A stretch of DNA of 64,000 bases from Moniliophthora roreri (lineage: Eukaryota; Basidiomycota; Agaricomycetes; Agaricales; Marasmiaceae). Location of the stretch: the NCBI GenBank assembly GCA_001466705.2, contig LATX02000057.1, positions 1-64,000 on the forward strand. Direction: 5' to 3'. A model generated the notes under the pieces. That model was not told the origin of the DNA, made no database searches, and saw only the letters and a program-made list of their open reading frames with translations. How positions within the stretch are numbered: the stretch's first letter is position 1; each line of letters starts with the position of its first letter. Both the position numbers and the translations under genes were made by a program. This document shows positions 9,798 to 21,617 of this stretch, piece after piece.

Positions 9798-12700
9798 TCA
9801 AAAAAATACTGGGGTACTCTCGTCGTTAAAGACGTTCATGTCAAGAGCATCGAGAAGCTGTTGGGTATTTGAAGATGGTACATCATTTGTACTCTCGCCG
9901 ACCTTGTTCTCCGGGCCAGCCGGGAGGTCTGACGAAGTAATAGGATTATTGGAATTGGAGGTATTGAGGGGTTCGAGATCTTGTTGGGTGCTAGTTGGAG
10001 GAGCTGGATTTGCGCTGACTTCGCCTTTTGATCCATCTGCCAACGGCTCTGATGATGCGGAAGGGTTTTCTGATTTTTCGACCTTTGGAGGAGCTGACGT
10101 GTCCTGTGGCACAGAAGAGCCGATGGTATCAGCAACCTGAGGTCCAAGAGGTGTCATTTTGTCTCCCACGTCACCTTTACTATCTTCGACATCACGAGCA
10201 GAAGACACTCCATCTCCCGGCAGTAATTGGTCTGGGTTTGTAGACTCGACTGTCACGACACTCTCAGCCGCTGGTGCTTGGGAAGAGTCCACTGAAGCAA
10301 ACTTTGCCGTTGCAGAATCTTTCTGACCGGTTTCGTCAGCAGATGTAGCTCCGTCTTTTGCTGACGGTGCAGCGAGTCTGTCTGTCTTCAGGGGCTCGCT
10401 TGACAAATCCAAAAGAATTGTTGTAGCTGAGCCATTACCTTCCTCCTTCGCATCGACAATATTGACCTCCTCGTCAGCGGCGTTTACAGCAGCATCTCTA
10501 GCTTGGGGAATAATAGAATCAGTGCCAGTGACACTGGAACCTTCCCCTACCAAGGTCAATTGAACCTCATCCGGCAGAGACTTATCCAGCCCTGTGACTA
10601 TTGTATCTGGTTGCATCTCGAGGACACTTCCTCCAGCGTCTGAAGCGCCAACAACCGGTGTTTGCCCAGCCTCGGTGTTCGAGGCAACCTTCGTACTGTC
10701 AATATCATCGACGATCGCGATCTCCTCAGGCTGTGGTGGAAGGTCTACTGCTCCTCCCGTAGCATCAGTGCCGCCGCCGTCAATGTCTTTGGACTCCTCA
10801 GTCTGAGAAAATCTATCCCATGCCCTTTGGAAGGACAAAGAGAACCATGAACCCACTTGATCGGCTTCACCGACACCCGAGGCCATTGTGTTCGGCTGAT
10901 TTGTGGTTTCGGCATTCATACCATCGCCTTCTGGCTCTTGAACATCTGGGTCTGGCATTTCAGTAACATCTACTTCGGCCTCGTCGTCTCCAACTGCGTC
11001 ATCGGGAATGAAGAAGTCCAATGCGCTGACAAAGGAGCCGGCTGATGACGCCCCGGTGTCACGGCGCTGCAGGCGACGACGAAACTCAGTGTCACCCTGG
11101 AGAGGCTTCATTTCGGTGTCTGCTAGGTCCAATTCGCCAGGCGGCTCGTCTTGGCGATTAACCTCGAGTTTTGATTGAACGTCAAACACAGAACTCGATG
11201 TGTCTTTGGGTGTATCGATTGACTGAGGGGTGTCGTCTCCCTTCCGGAGGGTATCCGGTTCAGCATCCAAAGCTTGTGCAGGAAGAGAGTCTTTGCTGGG
11301 CTGCGACTCAGCTGATACACCGGAACCTGGTGTGGTAGAGGTTTCCTCATCCTTCTTTGGCAATTCTACAGGATTCGAGAGTATTTCGGAAGTATTGGTC
11401 GGTTGAGCGGGGACGTCATCCTTCTGAGAAGTGGCTTGCTCAACACCCGGAGGCTGTGGACCGGCGATGTCGTCCTCCTTGTTAGGCTGCACTTTGTCCA
11501 GCTGGCCAGGGGCTTTACCGGTAAGGCTCTCTTCGGCTCTAATCTGCTTAGCAGCGTCCAATGATGACTGATCGTCATCTGCAGCGGAGAATGGGTCGTC
11601 GAATGGATCAGCAAAAGAGTCGGAATCGATATTATTCTGGGTTGTGTTCAGTTCGGCGCCTACATCTTCAGTCGTTGGCTGCTGAGAGTCGGTCTTCTGA
11701 GCTTCAGCAGGGTCAACCCTGTCGTTCTGAGTTTGGAGGTCCGGATTGGACGCTAATGTGGAAGGATCTGCGGATTCGACGACTGTTGGGATAGTGTCAT
11801 CGCCTAACTCAACGTTCACAGTCTCAGTGACGTCTCGGTTAGTCGTGGAGCCTGAAGCGTCGGTAACAGGATTCATTCCCACAGACTCGATCGAGGTCTG
11901 GTCGGGAACAACGGGATTAGTCTCAGGCTGCACATCCGAAGCTGATTCAAGGCCGGCGTCTTTGGAGCCGTTTGTCACATCCGTGTCCATAAGCGATGCA
12001 TTGGAAGGCTCTGCTAATGCATTAACCGACGGCCCTGGCTGGCTAAATGAGTCGGCTACCGGTGGCTCCAAAATAGGATGTGGGTCTACGTCAGTGGAGG
12101 CACCATGGACAGGGAGAGGCGCTACTTTAGCGGCGTCAGTATTATGTACTCAAATGATGCTCAGCTTCGGAAGTACCTGTTCCCTCAGTAATCAAAAGCA
12201 GATTAGCTACCGTACGATCTATGGTGGTGATAGAGGGTACCTCCTGCTCGATCGGAGTCAGATTTATTGTCCGTATCCTCAAGAGGTTACGGTCGTGATC
12301 CTCGCCTACAAGCTCTGTGTCCGTGGAGTTGCCATGAGCAGCTACTAGTGCTGTTTCAGCATACATCGTACGGTCGGCCTTGTCGTTGACATCTTCACTT
12401 TGCCGTAAGTTCTCGTCTCCGAGTTCATCGCCCAAAGGTTTGTTTGCGTAAAATGTATCGTGTTCTTGTTCGTCTACATCAACACGAGTATCGTTATCCG
12501 TATCCGAATCGTAAATCCCAGTGTGTTCCAAACGCAAATTGTCCGTATTGTCGAAGCCTACATCAATCTCCCCATCAAACTCTGCCCTTTCCGGCCTTTT
12601 TACCGCCTCTGCCGCCCCCGCTTGGTGTAGTGGACCGAGGGGACTCGGGTGGTTTGTCGGCTCCAGCACCATCTCCGTCGGCTCCTGTGGTTGCAGAACC

Positions 12701-14026
12701 ATTTCCGATTTCGTCCTTGTTATTTCCTCCAAAGAGTCTGTCAAAGGGACTGGGGCGGACAGCGGCGGAGGGAGACTTGGGGTTAGCCTCATCGGAGATT
12801 GTTGGGTTGACAGGTTTGCTGGAGTCAACGGGCTTATCGGCGGGTTTGCCGGAGTCGTTGGACTTGCCGTTGTCGATGGGCTTGCTGGAGTCGACTTTGT
12901 TGTCCTTGTCAGACTTGCCGGACTTGTCGGGATCGGGCTTGGTATTGGGCTTGGGTTCAGGTCGTGTATTGGGCTTTGGATCGGACTTGTCGATATTAGC
13001 TGCAGCAGCCGTTGGTTCACCACCACTTGGACCTATAGTAGATTCTGTCAGTTTACTGCTGATCTCGGAGGCTAAGGCTAGATCACCAATCCACCTGTAC
13101 TAGTTGTGTTTGGCGCTCCTTTCGCCGCCGACGCCGTAGACGCAGCGGGCGGTGACGGAGGAGCAGCTACATGTCCGTTTGGTCTTCCTCCTGCCTTTAG
13201 TTCTTCCTCGATTTCTTGTACTGACGACGATGCATCGCTAAGCTCGAAGAAGTTCTTGACGATGGATACCATGTCCGATGTAGGAAGGTCAATGAGTGGT
13301 GGAGTCCGAGTTCCGTTCGCGGCAACGGGAGCCCTTGCGACTTCCCTTGCCTTGAAGATCCTCAAGGTAGTCTCCATACCCAAAGCATTCGCCTCTTCGA
13401 GTGTAAGAGGTGCTTCCCGCACTACCAATGCAGCGTAGCGGGCAAGGAGAAGATGTCGGTCGAGTTCGTACTTGTGGTACACCACGACACGATCAAGAGC
13501 CGGCATTTCTAGCTTCTCAATTTCCCGAACCACGAGGTTCTTGACTTCTTGGAAGCCCCATCGATGCGCCAGCTCGAGGATCGCTACCCAATCCACGACT
13601 TTTGCTTTGTACAAAGAGTATTTCCTACATAAAAGGCAAGGCAGATCAGTACTTTTGGATGGAAAGCGCTGTGAAACACTACACACGGGTTGTAGAAAAC
13701 CCATAAGAACTTGGCAAAGTCATCTGCCTTGATGTTATCCAGTACGATAGCAGACGACTCTGAGGTACCCTGACGAGGCGCACCAGGCGATGCCGGGGTA
13801 GCCAATTGTGCCTTGAAATAGTTCGACTCTCGTTCAAAGAAGTACCGGTGGACACGGAAGTGATATTGTTCGATCTAGACGAGAGCGATAAGCAGGCGTA
13901 CGATGATAACAAAAATCGACTCACCAAGAAGAAAAGATCTCCGCCAGAAAGGTAGTACTCTTCATGGTGCCGCAGGGCAGTGAATGCTGAATCGGAATCT
14001 CTCAGGTGTTGCGAGTAGAAAGACAT
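9798..14026 (-). CDS. BTB/POZ protein with giant acidic disordered tail
   Basis: Six exons on the minus strand: 14026-13925, 13874-13687, 13624-13095, 13032-12604, 12557-12177 and 12124-9798, giving 1,318 residues with every junction in phase. Exons 1-3 are a normal BTB gene (SGGDLFFL, FRVHRYFFERESNYF, exon 2 again 188 nt, DWVAILELAHRWGF). Exon 3 could stop at 13078 (TSTGGLVI, stop), but splicing at GTGGAT to CTATAG, with a CTGAC branch-like motif, opens a K/D/P/S-rich region. Exons 5-6 add about 900 residues rich in D, E, S, T, P and Q with no known domain. Codon third positions in exon 4 favour pyrimidines, supporting that frame. Two separate genes is the alternative. Confidence 0.65.
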
Positions 14027-14826
14027 GCCTGAAAGGTATCGCCTGCGAGAAAAAAAGGGACGGGGGAATGGGGGGAATGGGGGGGATAAAGGTGATGTGG
14101 AAAAGTCAAAAAATGTGAGCTTTTTGAAGTTATCGGCTAACTACACGTGTACAACACATGTTGTCAACTCCGAGCAGCTGCATTGTTTTCCTCTGCACGA
14201 TGTTCCTTCGAATTCGATCGGTAAACTCCATCACGCCACAGGCTGTGTGATCCATGAACGTGAGAGGCGATCTAGGTATTCCCCAAATTTGAAAGGTTTC
14301 GCTGAACCGCACCAGAGCTGCACCCAAGATCGGGACTCGGAATAAACGAGGCGGTGAAAACGGAACTTCGTAATCAGTCACCCAGGCCGCATGCTGGTAT
14401 ATCAGGAACCATATCAATATCATTGGGAGGCGTGGTGAAGAATTGAAGGCGGACGTCAATATCTAAAAGCCCGTGTTGCGCGGCGCGCCAAAGCCAGCGC
14501 CAATACGCTGGAGAGCGCCGGCTGCTCTATTTGTTTTGCAAATAACTCTTATTGTCAGCACGCAAGTACGTTTGTTTCCATGCATTTGTTTTCATGCATT
14601 TGTATGCGATATACGTCAAATTTCTACAGCATACTGGATTACTATCACGGCGAGACAAGATTACACGCAGGGGATAGACTGTACATTTGTTATGAGCGAC
14701 CTCCTCGAGGCCAGCTTCCTGGAATCGGCAGAAATGAAGTCGAGGAAAGTCTCCAGCTCATTCTCTCTCGATGACGAGCACCCCAGAGCCATCTCCTACG
14801 GCGATATCTCTCGTCTGTGTGGGGCC

Positions 14827-16036
14827 CTACTTCTTCGTCAGCCGGAGACTTCTGAGAATACTCTTCCGAATCGACTTTTTCCTGCTCTGTGTACCAGCAG
14901 AAGGTTTCTCTATTAGCGTCGGCAGTTTGAGAAATCACAAAAGCCATTCAGATAACGAATATCCGTACCTTCTTCGCGATGACTGGCTCCGAATTCTCTT
15001 TCCACTACTGTTGGTTCGGTGTTTATCGGCGTCGAAGCTTCCGTTTCTCTCTCTGTGACCGTTTCTATGCTCGTCTCGGTCGGTTCTTCTCGTGGTATCC
15101 GCCGGGCCCTTCTTGTTCTAGCTTGAGCATCTGACATCGATGCCAGGGCCTCCTCATACGCTGCTGCCTGTTTAAACGCTGTTATCAGTTGTGTGGCAGT
15201 ACCAGAAGCAAGAACGAAGGTCAACCCAGCCATTGAGTGAAATGCTCTTACGATTGCTCTGCGGAACACCTTGCAAGATTTCCCGAACAGTATTTTCGAC
15301 TTCATCATCTTCAACATTCTCTGGAAGTGGACTTTTTCCTCTCTCTGCTGGCTGCGACCGAAGTGCTTCTCGAGCCTGGAAGACGATCACAGCGGTCTGA
15401 ACTCCAAGTTTTTCGGATTCCGCGAGGCTAAGCGGCTGGTCTCTGGCGCAAAGCTCGGCGTACAACGGGATGAGGGCCTCTTCCTCTGCTCGGCAGTTCT
15501 GGTATAGAACGATCCTGTCTATCAATGACATTTCCTGTTTGTGCAACTCGCGGATGGCAAATTGTTTGACTTCGGAGAACTTCCATCGGTTCGCGAGTTC
15601 CAAAATGCAAGCCCAATCTTCAGCAGGTGCTTTGTATATTGAGAATGTCCTGTGAATCGTTTCGTCAAGTTTGACCAACCTATTTAGAAAGTAAAACCCA
15701 CGGATTATAGAATATCCAAAGAAACTTGTCGAGTGCTTCACTCCCTACATCCAACTCGATAGCCGTTCCAATTGTAGCCCCGGGTCTCGGCTGACCTGGC
15801 GAAGTAGGCGAAGCAAGCATTTCTTTGAATTTGGGCGATTCCCTCTCAAAGAAGTGTCGATGAACCTTGTATACGATGTTGCCTGCCTATGGAATGAAGA
15901 TACTCAGTCGATTAAGCTCCTTCTCGTCCCTCCCACCTGATAAACTCACAATCAGGTGCAGATCGCCACCTGGTATCCAATATTTATCGCTCCTTTCTGT
16001 CCTGAATCTTGTTGACGTTGAACCATAATCTGCCAT
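14827..16036 (-). CDS. BTB/POZ domain protein with basic C-terminal tail
   Basis: Exons 16036-15950, 15886-15702, 15649-15252, 15178-14969 and 14909-14827 give 320 residues. Motifs: IPGGDLHLI, YKVHRHFFERESPKF, FLWIFYNP, then DWACILELANRWKFSEVKQF and a long helical segment ending REALRSQ. The last exons code for an E/T-rich stretch and a lysine/arginine-rich end (RKKSIRKSILRSLRLTKK). The first three exons are secure. The fourth acceptor (AACAG or GGCAG, both in frame) and the last intron are less so: without the last intron the protein would end about 18 residues after the fourth-exon donor. It lacks the C-x2-C-x6-H module of the plus-strand array. Confidence 0.7.
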
Positions 16037-16649
16037 CTTGATTGCGTTTTGTCTAGGACACGGAGGAAGAGAAGCGGCCCAACAGCGTTAGCGTTGGGAC
16101 GGGACTGTATTTTAACCGAAGAAGCAAAAAGGATTTAGCGTTCCATGGTGTGCTTTAAAACGTCCTCGAAGCTTACACGTGCCGGTACCGCATCACAGCA
16201 TGCACCGAGAGGAAACGAGATAGGGAGGATTATTGAGTAAGTGCTACGAGAACCTGCCGCATTGCCTTCGAAGGAGGCGCTTAAGATGGTAAGAGGTGTC
16301 TCGTATGCGCAGCACGTTCGTTATTTTAGCGGCGTCAGGTTTTTGCGCCTTTTTGAAAGCTGCGAGGAGTCATGGTGATGTGAAATGAAAGACGCAAGGC
16401 GGACACGCATCATTCATTCATATAAACGGGGTGCGGTGAACCAATAGTTTGCCCCCTGATCATGATGCATGAGGCCTGAGGAGCCGACAACCGATAACCG
16501 ACAACCGAACGGAGTATAAGAAAGTTGGGAGACATCTTTATAGTAGTGTTCCCAATGTCACGGTGAGGACTCAAAGCGATCGATCAATGAAGTCAAGTTC
16601 AATTCAAGTATGCACAATAACCCATGGTTGGGCGTACAAAGGCAATCAT
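16037..16649. other. Promoter side of the BTB gene, no gene seen
   Basis: About 600 bp with no coding signal. It holds the 5-prime flank of the minus-strand BTB gene. A short direct repeat (GCCGACAACCGATAACCGACAACCGA) is visible near 16480. Confidence 0.4.
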
Positions 16650-17975
16650 TAGGGAAAAATCGAGGGAGAGGGCAAAGGACGAGTAGTCTCAAAAACTGAC
16701 ATTCCGTATACGCTTCCCGTATATTGCCAGACCATGGTCCTCCCTCATTTCACCGCCGGCTTGGATCCCTGGTGCCCATGGAACCTCTCCAGAGTCATTG
16801 AGAAGGGCGGGATACCATGCCTTTCCAACGTCACCACTCCAGTCAAAGTCAGTTAACATTCGCTTCCCCTTGTGTATCGAAGTGCCGTCTGTTGTCTTCT
16901 GCTTCTTTGCTGGTCATCGAAATTGCAAATCATGAGGTTGATTCGTCGAAGGGTAACCAAATACCAATTTATTGGCATGCAGGATGCTTAGGACCCTCCG
17001 TACATCGTCCATGACAGAGGATGGAATATCCATGTACATGTACTCGTCCAATGCATCAGCACCGTCCGCAAGATCACTACCATCAAGACCCTCCCACCAG
17101 TCTCTCGCAGGCGTAAAGTTTCGGCGCCAAACCTACGTCGGCGAGCAACGAATGTGCACGACTATTGTACTTCTCGCAGAACTTGACTGAGACAATTTTG
17201 GATTGGTATACTACCCTGAAGAGTGAGCGGAAGTAGTCGTCTTAGAACCCCGAAACGAAGTGAGCTGTCTGTCGCGGTACGCAAGGTTGGCTAAGGTAAG
17301 TGAGCAGTGGGTATGACTGTTAAACTTGGGGTAATAGACCGATAGAACTTTGTTGAGTCCACTGATGCCTTGATTGAGAATGCTAAAAAGTTTCGCTAGG
17401 TAAATGCATCGCTCTTCCGCATAAGGAGTGCCGTCGATGAAAACAGTGTCTGCGAACGGTTGGACAGCAAAGACATCCACGAATACAGCTCCTGAGATCT
17501 GCATGTTCAGACCACATATATTGAGAATGATGCATGGACAGCAAGTGGCATTGCGAATCCCGGCGTGCTGAAAAAAAGTGTCAAGGCTGCGTTTGGGGGA
17601 GCTAAAGTAATACAAAATAACACCTCGTCGCTAGACAGATTTCTTCCGAAGTGACAAAACAGATTGCAACACTCCATCTCCACCGACACCCTGCTCGTTT
17701 TTGAAATCGATATAAAGCGAGATAGCCCTCTGACCAACTACCAGCTCAAAAAATACCCCGTCAGTCTCCGTTTGGAGCTCAGAATTCTATAAGTAGTGTT
17801 TGTCTCGTTTCAGAATGTCTAGTACGAGGAGTTGTTGGTGTTCGGTGATGGCATCCACTCGAGAGTTCTCGTCGTCGTATATGTGAAGGGAAGCCAAAGG
17901 AAATCTTCCCGTCCGTGACACTCGCGCTTGACCGGGTCTTGGGGCGTTGTCAATGTCGCTGAGCTTCTGCTAAGC
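16650..17975 (-). pseudogene. Decayed FunK1/crinkler-type kinase-like gene
   Basis: Minus-strand pieces in order match an agaricomycete protein-kinase-like family: DGVFFELVVGQRAISLYIDF; then CCPCIILNICGLNMQISGAV with FVDVFAVQPFADTVFIDGTP; then LLADVGLAPKLYACERLVGG; VRRVLSILHANKLVFGDLR; and DFDWSGDVGKAWYPALLNDS. VFGDLR and DFDW correspond to the catalytic and metal-binding loops of such kinases. The pieces fall in different frames with in-frame stops (for example after DKHYL near 17790), and not all gaps fit introns. I read it as a decayed gene, but a working multi-exon gene with introns I mis-drew is possible. Confidence 0.55.
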
Positions 17976-19667
17976 TTGCGAGAGCGCTGTTATAAATGGT
18001 GACCGGTGGTCCAAGGGTCAGCCATTGTATATGGGATGTTCTTCTTGTTCTTTCTTGTACCTCTTCGCGTCCCGCGTAACGCTTGGCCAGCCTGTCGCGC
18101 ATCGTCAATGGCGCGCGTGTGACCTGCAGGTAAGGTGTCGGTATATGACGTTGCATGTCAGGACAGAGCAATTGACAGATCCCGTTGGACTGGACTCGTG
18201 GGTGCTGCCTGAGTGTCTATTTCAATGGGTGCTTGAAAATTAGATACACGCCACTCACTATATACCATAAGAACAAATTGAGTATCCTCGTTCGAACTGC
18301 ATTGGTGAACCTCTCCCATGGTTTCAATGTTGTCGAGACCTCTTTTATCCATTTGGCAGATCCTATCTGCTACCGTGTCTTGTGGTTGGTATGGGACGGG
18401 GGCCTCCTGAGGAATGAGGGTTTTCAGAAAGCGTCAGGGTTGAAGGAAGAAGGGGCGTACGAGAGACATCAAATTTAGATGTGCCGGACGCAACTGGTGG
18501 TATTCATGCAGGTCGCCGGCGAGAAGAGTTCTTTGACTGAGAGCCGTGGGTCGTCAGCCAGAAGGAATGGGTCTCGTCCGCGCTCCCTTAGAAAGGGACA
18601 GAGGATTCAGAGCTTCATGATGTACCGTAATAGAAACAAAACCTTGCGTGAAGGGTAGAACGGTAAAGCTTGAGGGTTCGAGTGAAGCGTGACAGACGCC
18701 TGACAGACGCTGAGATTCAAGCTTGCTACCTTCGACAGTGTGTGTTACGAGCGTTACGCATGTCATGATCCCTCCTAACCTCAAGCATGCAAGGATCATG
18801 CATTCATGGATCGGTGCGTTTATAGGTGTCTTTCGTCAACGTTGTTGATAAGCATAAACGATCGCCTATATGCAAAAATCGGATTTAATACTAAATGCTG
18901 AGGCAAGAGAGGGCGATCTCATTGAAGCCCAGTCTACTGAGCACTTCCGACGTGCTTCCGTGTGACTTTGAGCGTTAAGTCCTGCATTCGCCGGCCCTTT
19001 CTTAGGGAGTAAGAAACCATGGTCACGGAAGGTGGCGTCAGGATATACTAACCAGCCCCTAGTTACATCCACTACACACGGTTCCCGTGCAAGATTCATG
19101 GCTGAATATGCTGATGGCGAGACTATGTTGGCATTCAGCTTATTTTGAAAGTATGTCATTGGTATATCATTACTTCAAAAATTCAAGATCCAACATAGAG
19201 CTTGTATAGAGATGTATAATGTTACGCGTAGCAAGAGTCAACGAGCAAGCGTTCTTCACAGCAAGCGCACCAATAGCTCGATTCTGCATGGAAAGAAGGG
19301 ACTGTCAGTGAGGGCCTAAGACAGAAAGTATTTGTACATATTTGCGATACAAGTGAGGGAGAATCATCTGACAAGCAAGGTAGCTGAGTATGCAGTCCAG
19401 AGATCGCGCATTTGTGGATTTTTCGCCTCAGACTGGCGCAGCTAACAAGTAAGTGCCATTATAAAAGTAGCGTGATGATTGATAAAGGTATAATCAAGAT
19501 ACAAATACACAGTTAAAGTCCGCACCGTCAAGATCAAGTCTAGAACATTAGTCGGCAGAATGTCCATGTCCATTATCATTGTGCAAGTCGTCTCCTTGCT
19601 CTCAGAAATGACAGCAAACTTAATAGGGACGATGCCCGCGTCCGTCGCATCCAACCAGTCGTCACCA
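17976..19667. other. Gene-poor interval, no supported gene
   Basis: Short frames on both strands only. The minus-strand frame at 17950-18171 may hold an upstream exon of the kinase-like relic, but nothing recognisable is encoded. Confidence 0.4.
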
Positions 19668-20593
19668 TCACAAAAAGGGACTGCCTGTATCGGGAAAATG
19701 GAACGTGTTAGAGTGACAAAGTGTGATAGTCTGATGAGCCCACCTGGCCGTGAAGGTAAACCATTAGCGAGATGTGCACCATTCGTCGCTGTAGCCGGTG
19801 ACTCGGCCAACAAGTTTCCAATCGTCCTCACTGCATCGTCGTTATCCACATTCGGGGGTAAAGGACTCCTTCCATCCATACTCGTAGGCCGTGACCGAAG
19901 CGCTTCTCTTGCACGGAAGATGATGAAAGTCGTTCTGAACCCAAGTTTCATGGATTCTTCATGATCGAGGGGATAGTCGCGTGAGCATAGTTCCGAGTAG
20001 AACGGTAAACAAAATGCTTGGTCGACGCCGAATTTCTCGTAAAGCGATATCCGGTCGACGGCGGGCATGTCTAGTGCCTGCAACTCCCGAACAGCCAAGG
20101 CTTTTATTTCGGGGAATTCCCATAAGTGGGCTAGTTTGAGGATGTCAGTCCAGTCGGATACTGGTGCTTTATATACTCCATGGATGCTAGAGTGGAATGT
20201 TGTGAGATTGTTGAGAACCGATGAGGGGTAGAGGAACGCACGGGTTGTAAAACACCCATAAGAACTTGTTGAATTCTTCAGGCGTCGCGATGGTCAGCTT
20301 GATCGCTGTGGTGACAGAGCTCCCTCGGCCACCAGTATAACACTGAGCTAATGCTTGCTGGAACTTGGGGGATTCGCGGACAAAGAAGTAACTGTGTACT
20401 CTATAGTAGTACTCGCCGACCTAGATGAAGTGACATCATTGCACGGATCTCAACAACGAACTGGGTGACAGCGTACCACAAAATGGGCATCTCCGCCAGA
20501 AATGAAGAATTCGTCCATTCGCTGCATCCTCTTGAAGGTGCTGCCATTGGGGGAGGTGATACCAGATGCCTCGTTCGGTGTTGAAGGGAACAT
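19668..20593 (-). CDS. BTB/POZ domain protein, short-tailed
   Basis: Exons 20593-20477, 20420-20242, 20186-19744 and 19684-19668 give 251 residues. Motifs: ISGGDAHFV, YYRVHSYFFVRESPKFQQ, FNKFLWVFYNP, then DWTDILKLAHLWEFPEIKAL and AREALRSRP. The last intron (19743-19685) has a good CTAAC branch sequence and a CAG acceptor, and leads to a very short end, GSPFL. If it is retained, the frame continues about 97 codons to 19442 with a non-BTB tail. I favour splicing. Same exon phases as the other minus-strand BTB genes. Function unknown beyond the BTB fold. Confidence 0.72.
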
Positions 20594-21617
20594 CTTGCCT
20601 TTGTCGAGAGAAATGGAAAATGGGTGATATAGTACGCGCTAAAACACAAGAATACAAGGGTTTTAAAAGTCCCAGCATACACGTGCTGAACTCATGTCAA
20701 ACAATAACAGATGCCTTCGCATCGCATCAATGACACGGAGAAGCTGTGAAAATTCGTGAATTACTTGAATAGGCGGCGGGTTCAAGGAATACTGGAAAAG
20801 GTATGTATCAAGTTGGCTGGAGATCTGATAGACGGACGGATATACACGTACTCGTGGCATTGGCAGGGATATCGATGATCAAGCGGATAGTGGCAACTGA
20901 CGGCTGGTTACAACGTGTTGCCACGTCGATAACCTGCTGTCTGCGGGCATGGGAGCTTGAGTTACGGCACGTGTAGATTATGTTCCAGGAAGAGCGGAAG
21001 TCCGGACGGAATTTCTTGCAGAGTCAAAGCTAGATTTGCTCTTGAATCTTCGCGAAGCCAGACCGCGGCAAAGTCTTCAAGCATCATATCACAGGGACTA
21101 AAAAATGAGCGCTGCGTGGGGTGAGTACTACAAAAAGTGAAGAAGCAGTCATTCGTCACAAACTGAATGCGTAGTTATTCCCTTCAGGGCTTATATTACC
21201 TTACCTTTCGACTGTTCTGTGAAAAGAACCCATTTGACTTAGGAATGAAACCGATGACCAAAGCCTCGGCCTTTATGTCAGGTCTTCTAAGACGTCAAAC
21301 TATGACGAACGGAAATGAGGGTAGAAATAGTGTACTCAGAACTCATGTTCAGGTATCATCTGAATCATCGAAAAGTACTTGTATTAGTATCTGATTGCAC
21401 AGCCGACAACAGGAAAGAAGATTTGAGTACCGCACCGCTGCCATGGAACACGCATGAGCTGCATGCCTGCGGTACGCACACTGAGATCATAGATTGACGT
21501 CTTGACCATCTGATTCAATTGCGCTTGCGCCCTCAATCGCCCTTCAAGCCCCTTCATAGAACAGAGGTCAAATGAGCTCATTTTGGAAATTGAATGCCGA
21601 CTTACTGCGTGTCAATA
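20594..21617. other. Intergenic, no supported gene
   Basis: 1 kb between the BTB gene start and the 3-prime end of the PARG-like gene. Only short frames; a 65-codon minus-strand frame at 20663-20860 has no family resemblance. Confidence 0.4.

Noticed and set aside
10594..12348. Plus-strand frames opposite the acidic tail of the long BTB gene
   Set aside because: They mirror the biased codons of the minus-strand exon; no independent features.
12605..13026. Proline-rich minus-strand frame starting MVVNQRLLQL
   Set aside because: It overlaps exon 4 of the long BTB gene in another frame. The accepted frame has strong third-position pyrimidine bias and joins in phase on both sides; this one looks like its shifted shadow upstream of 12557.
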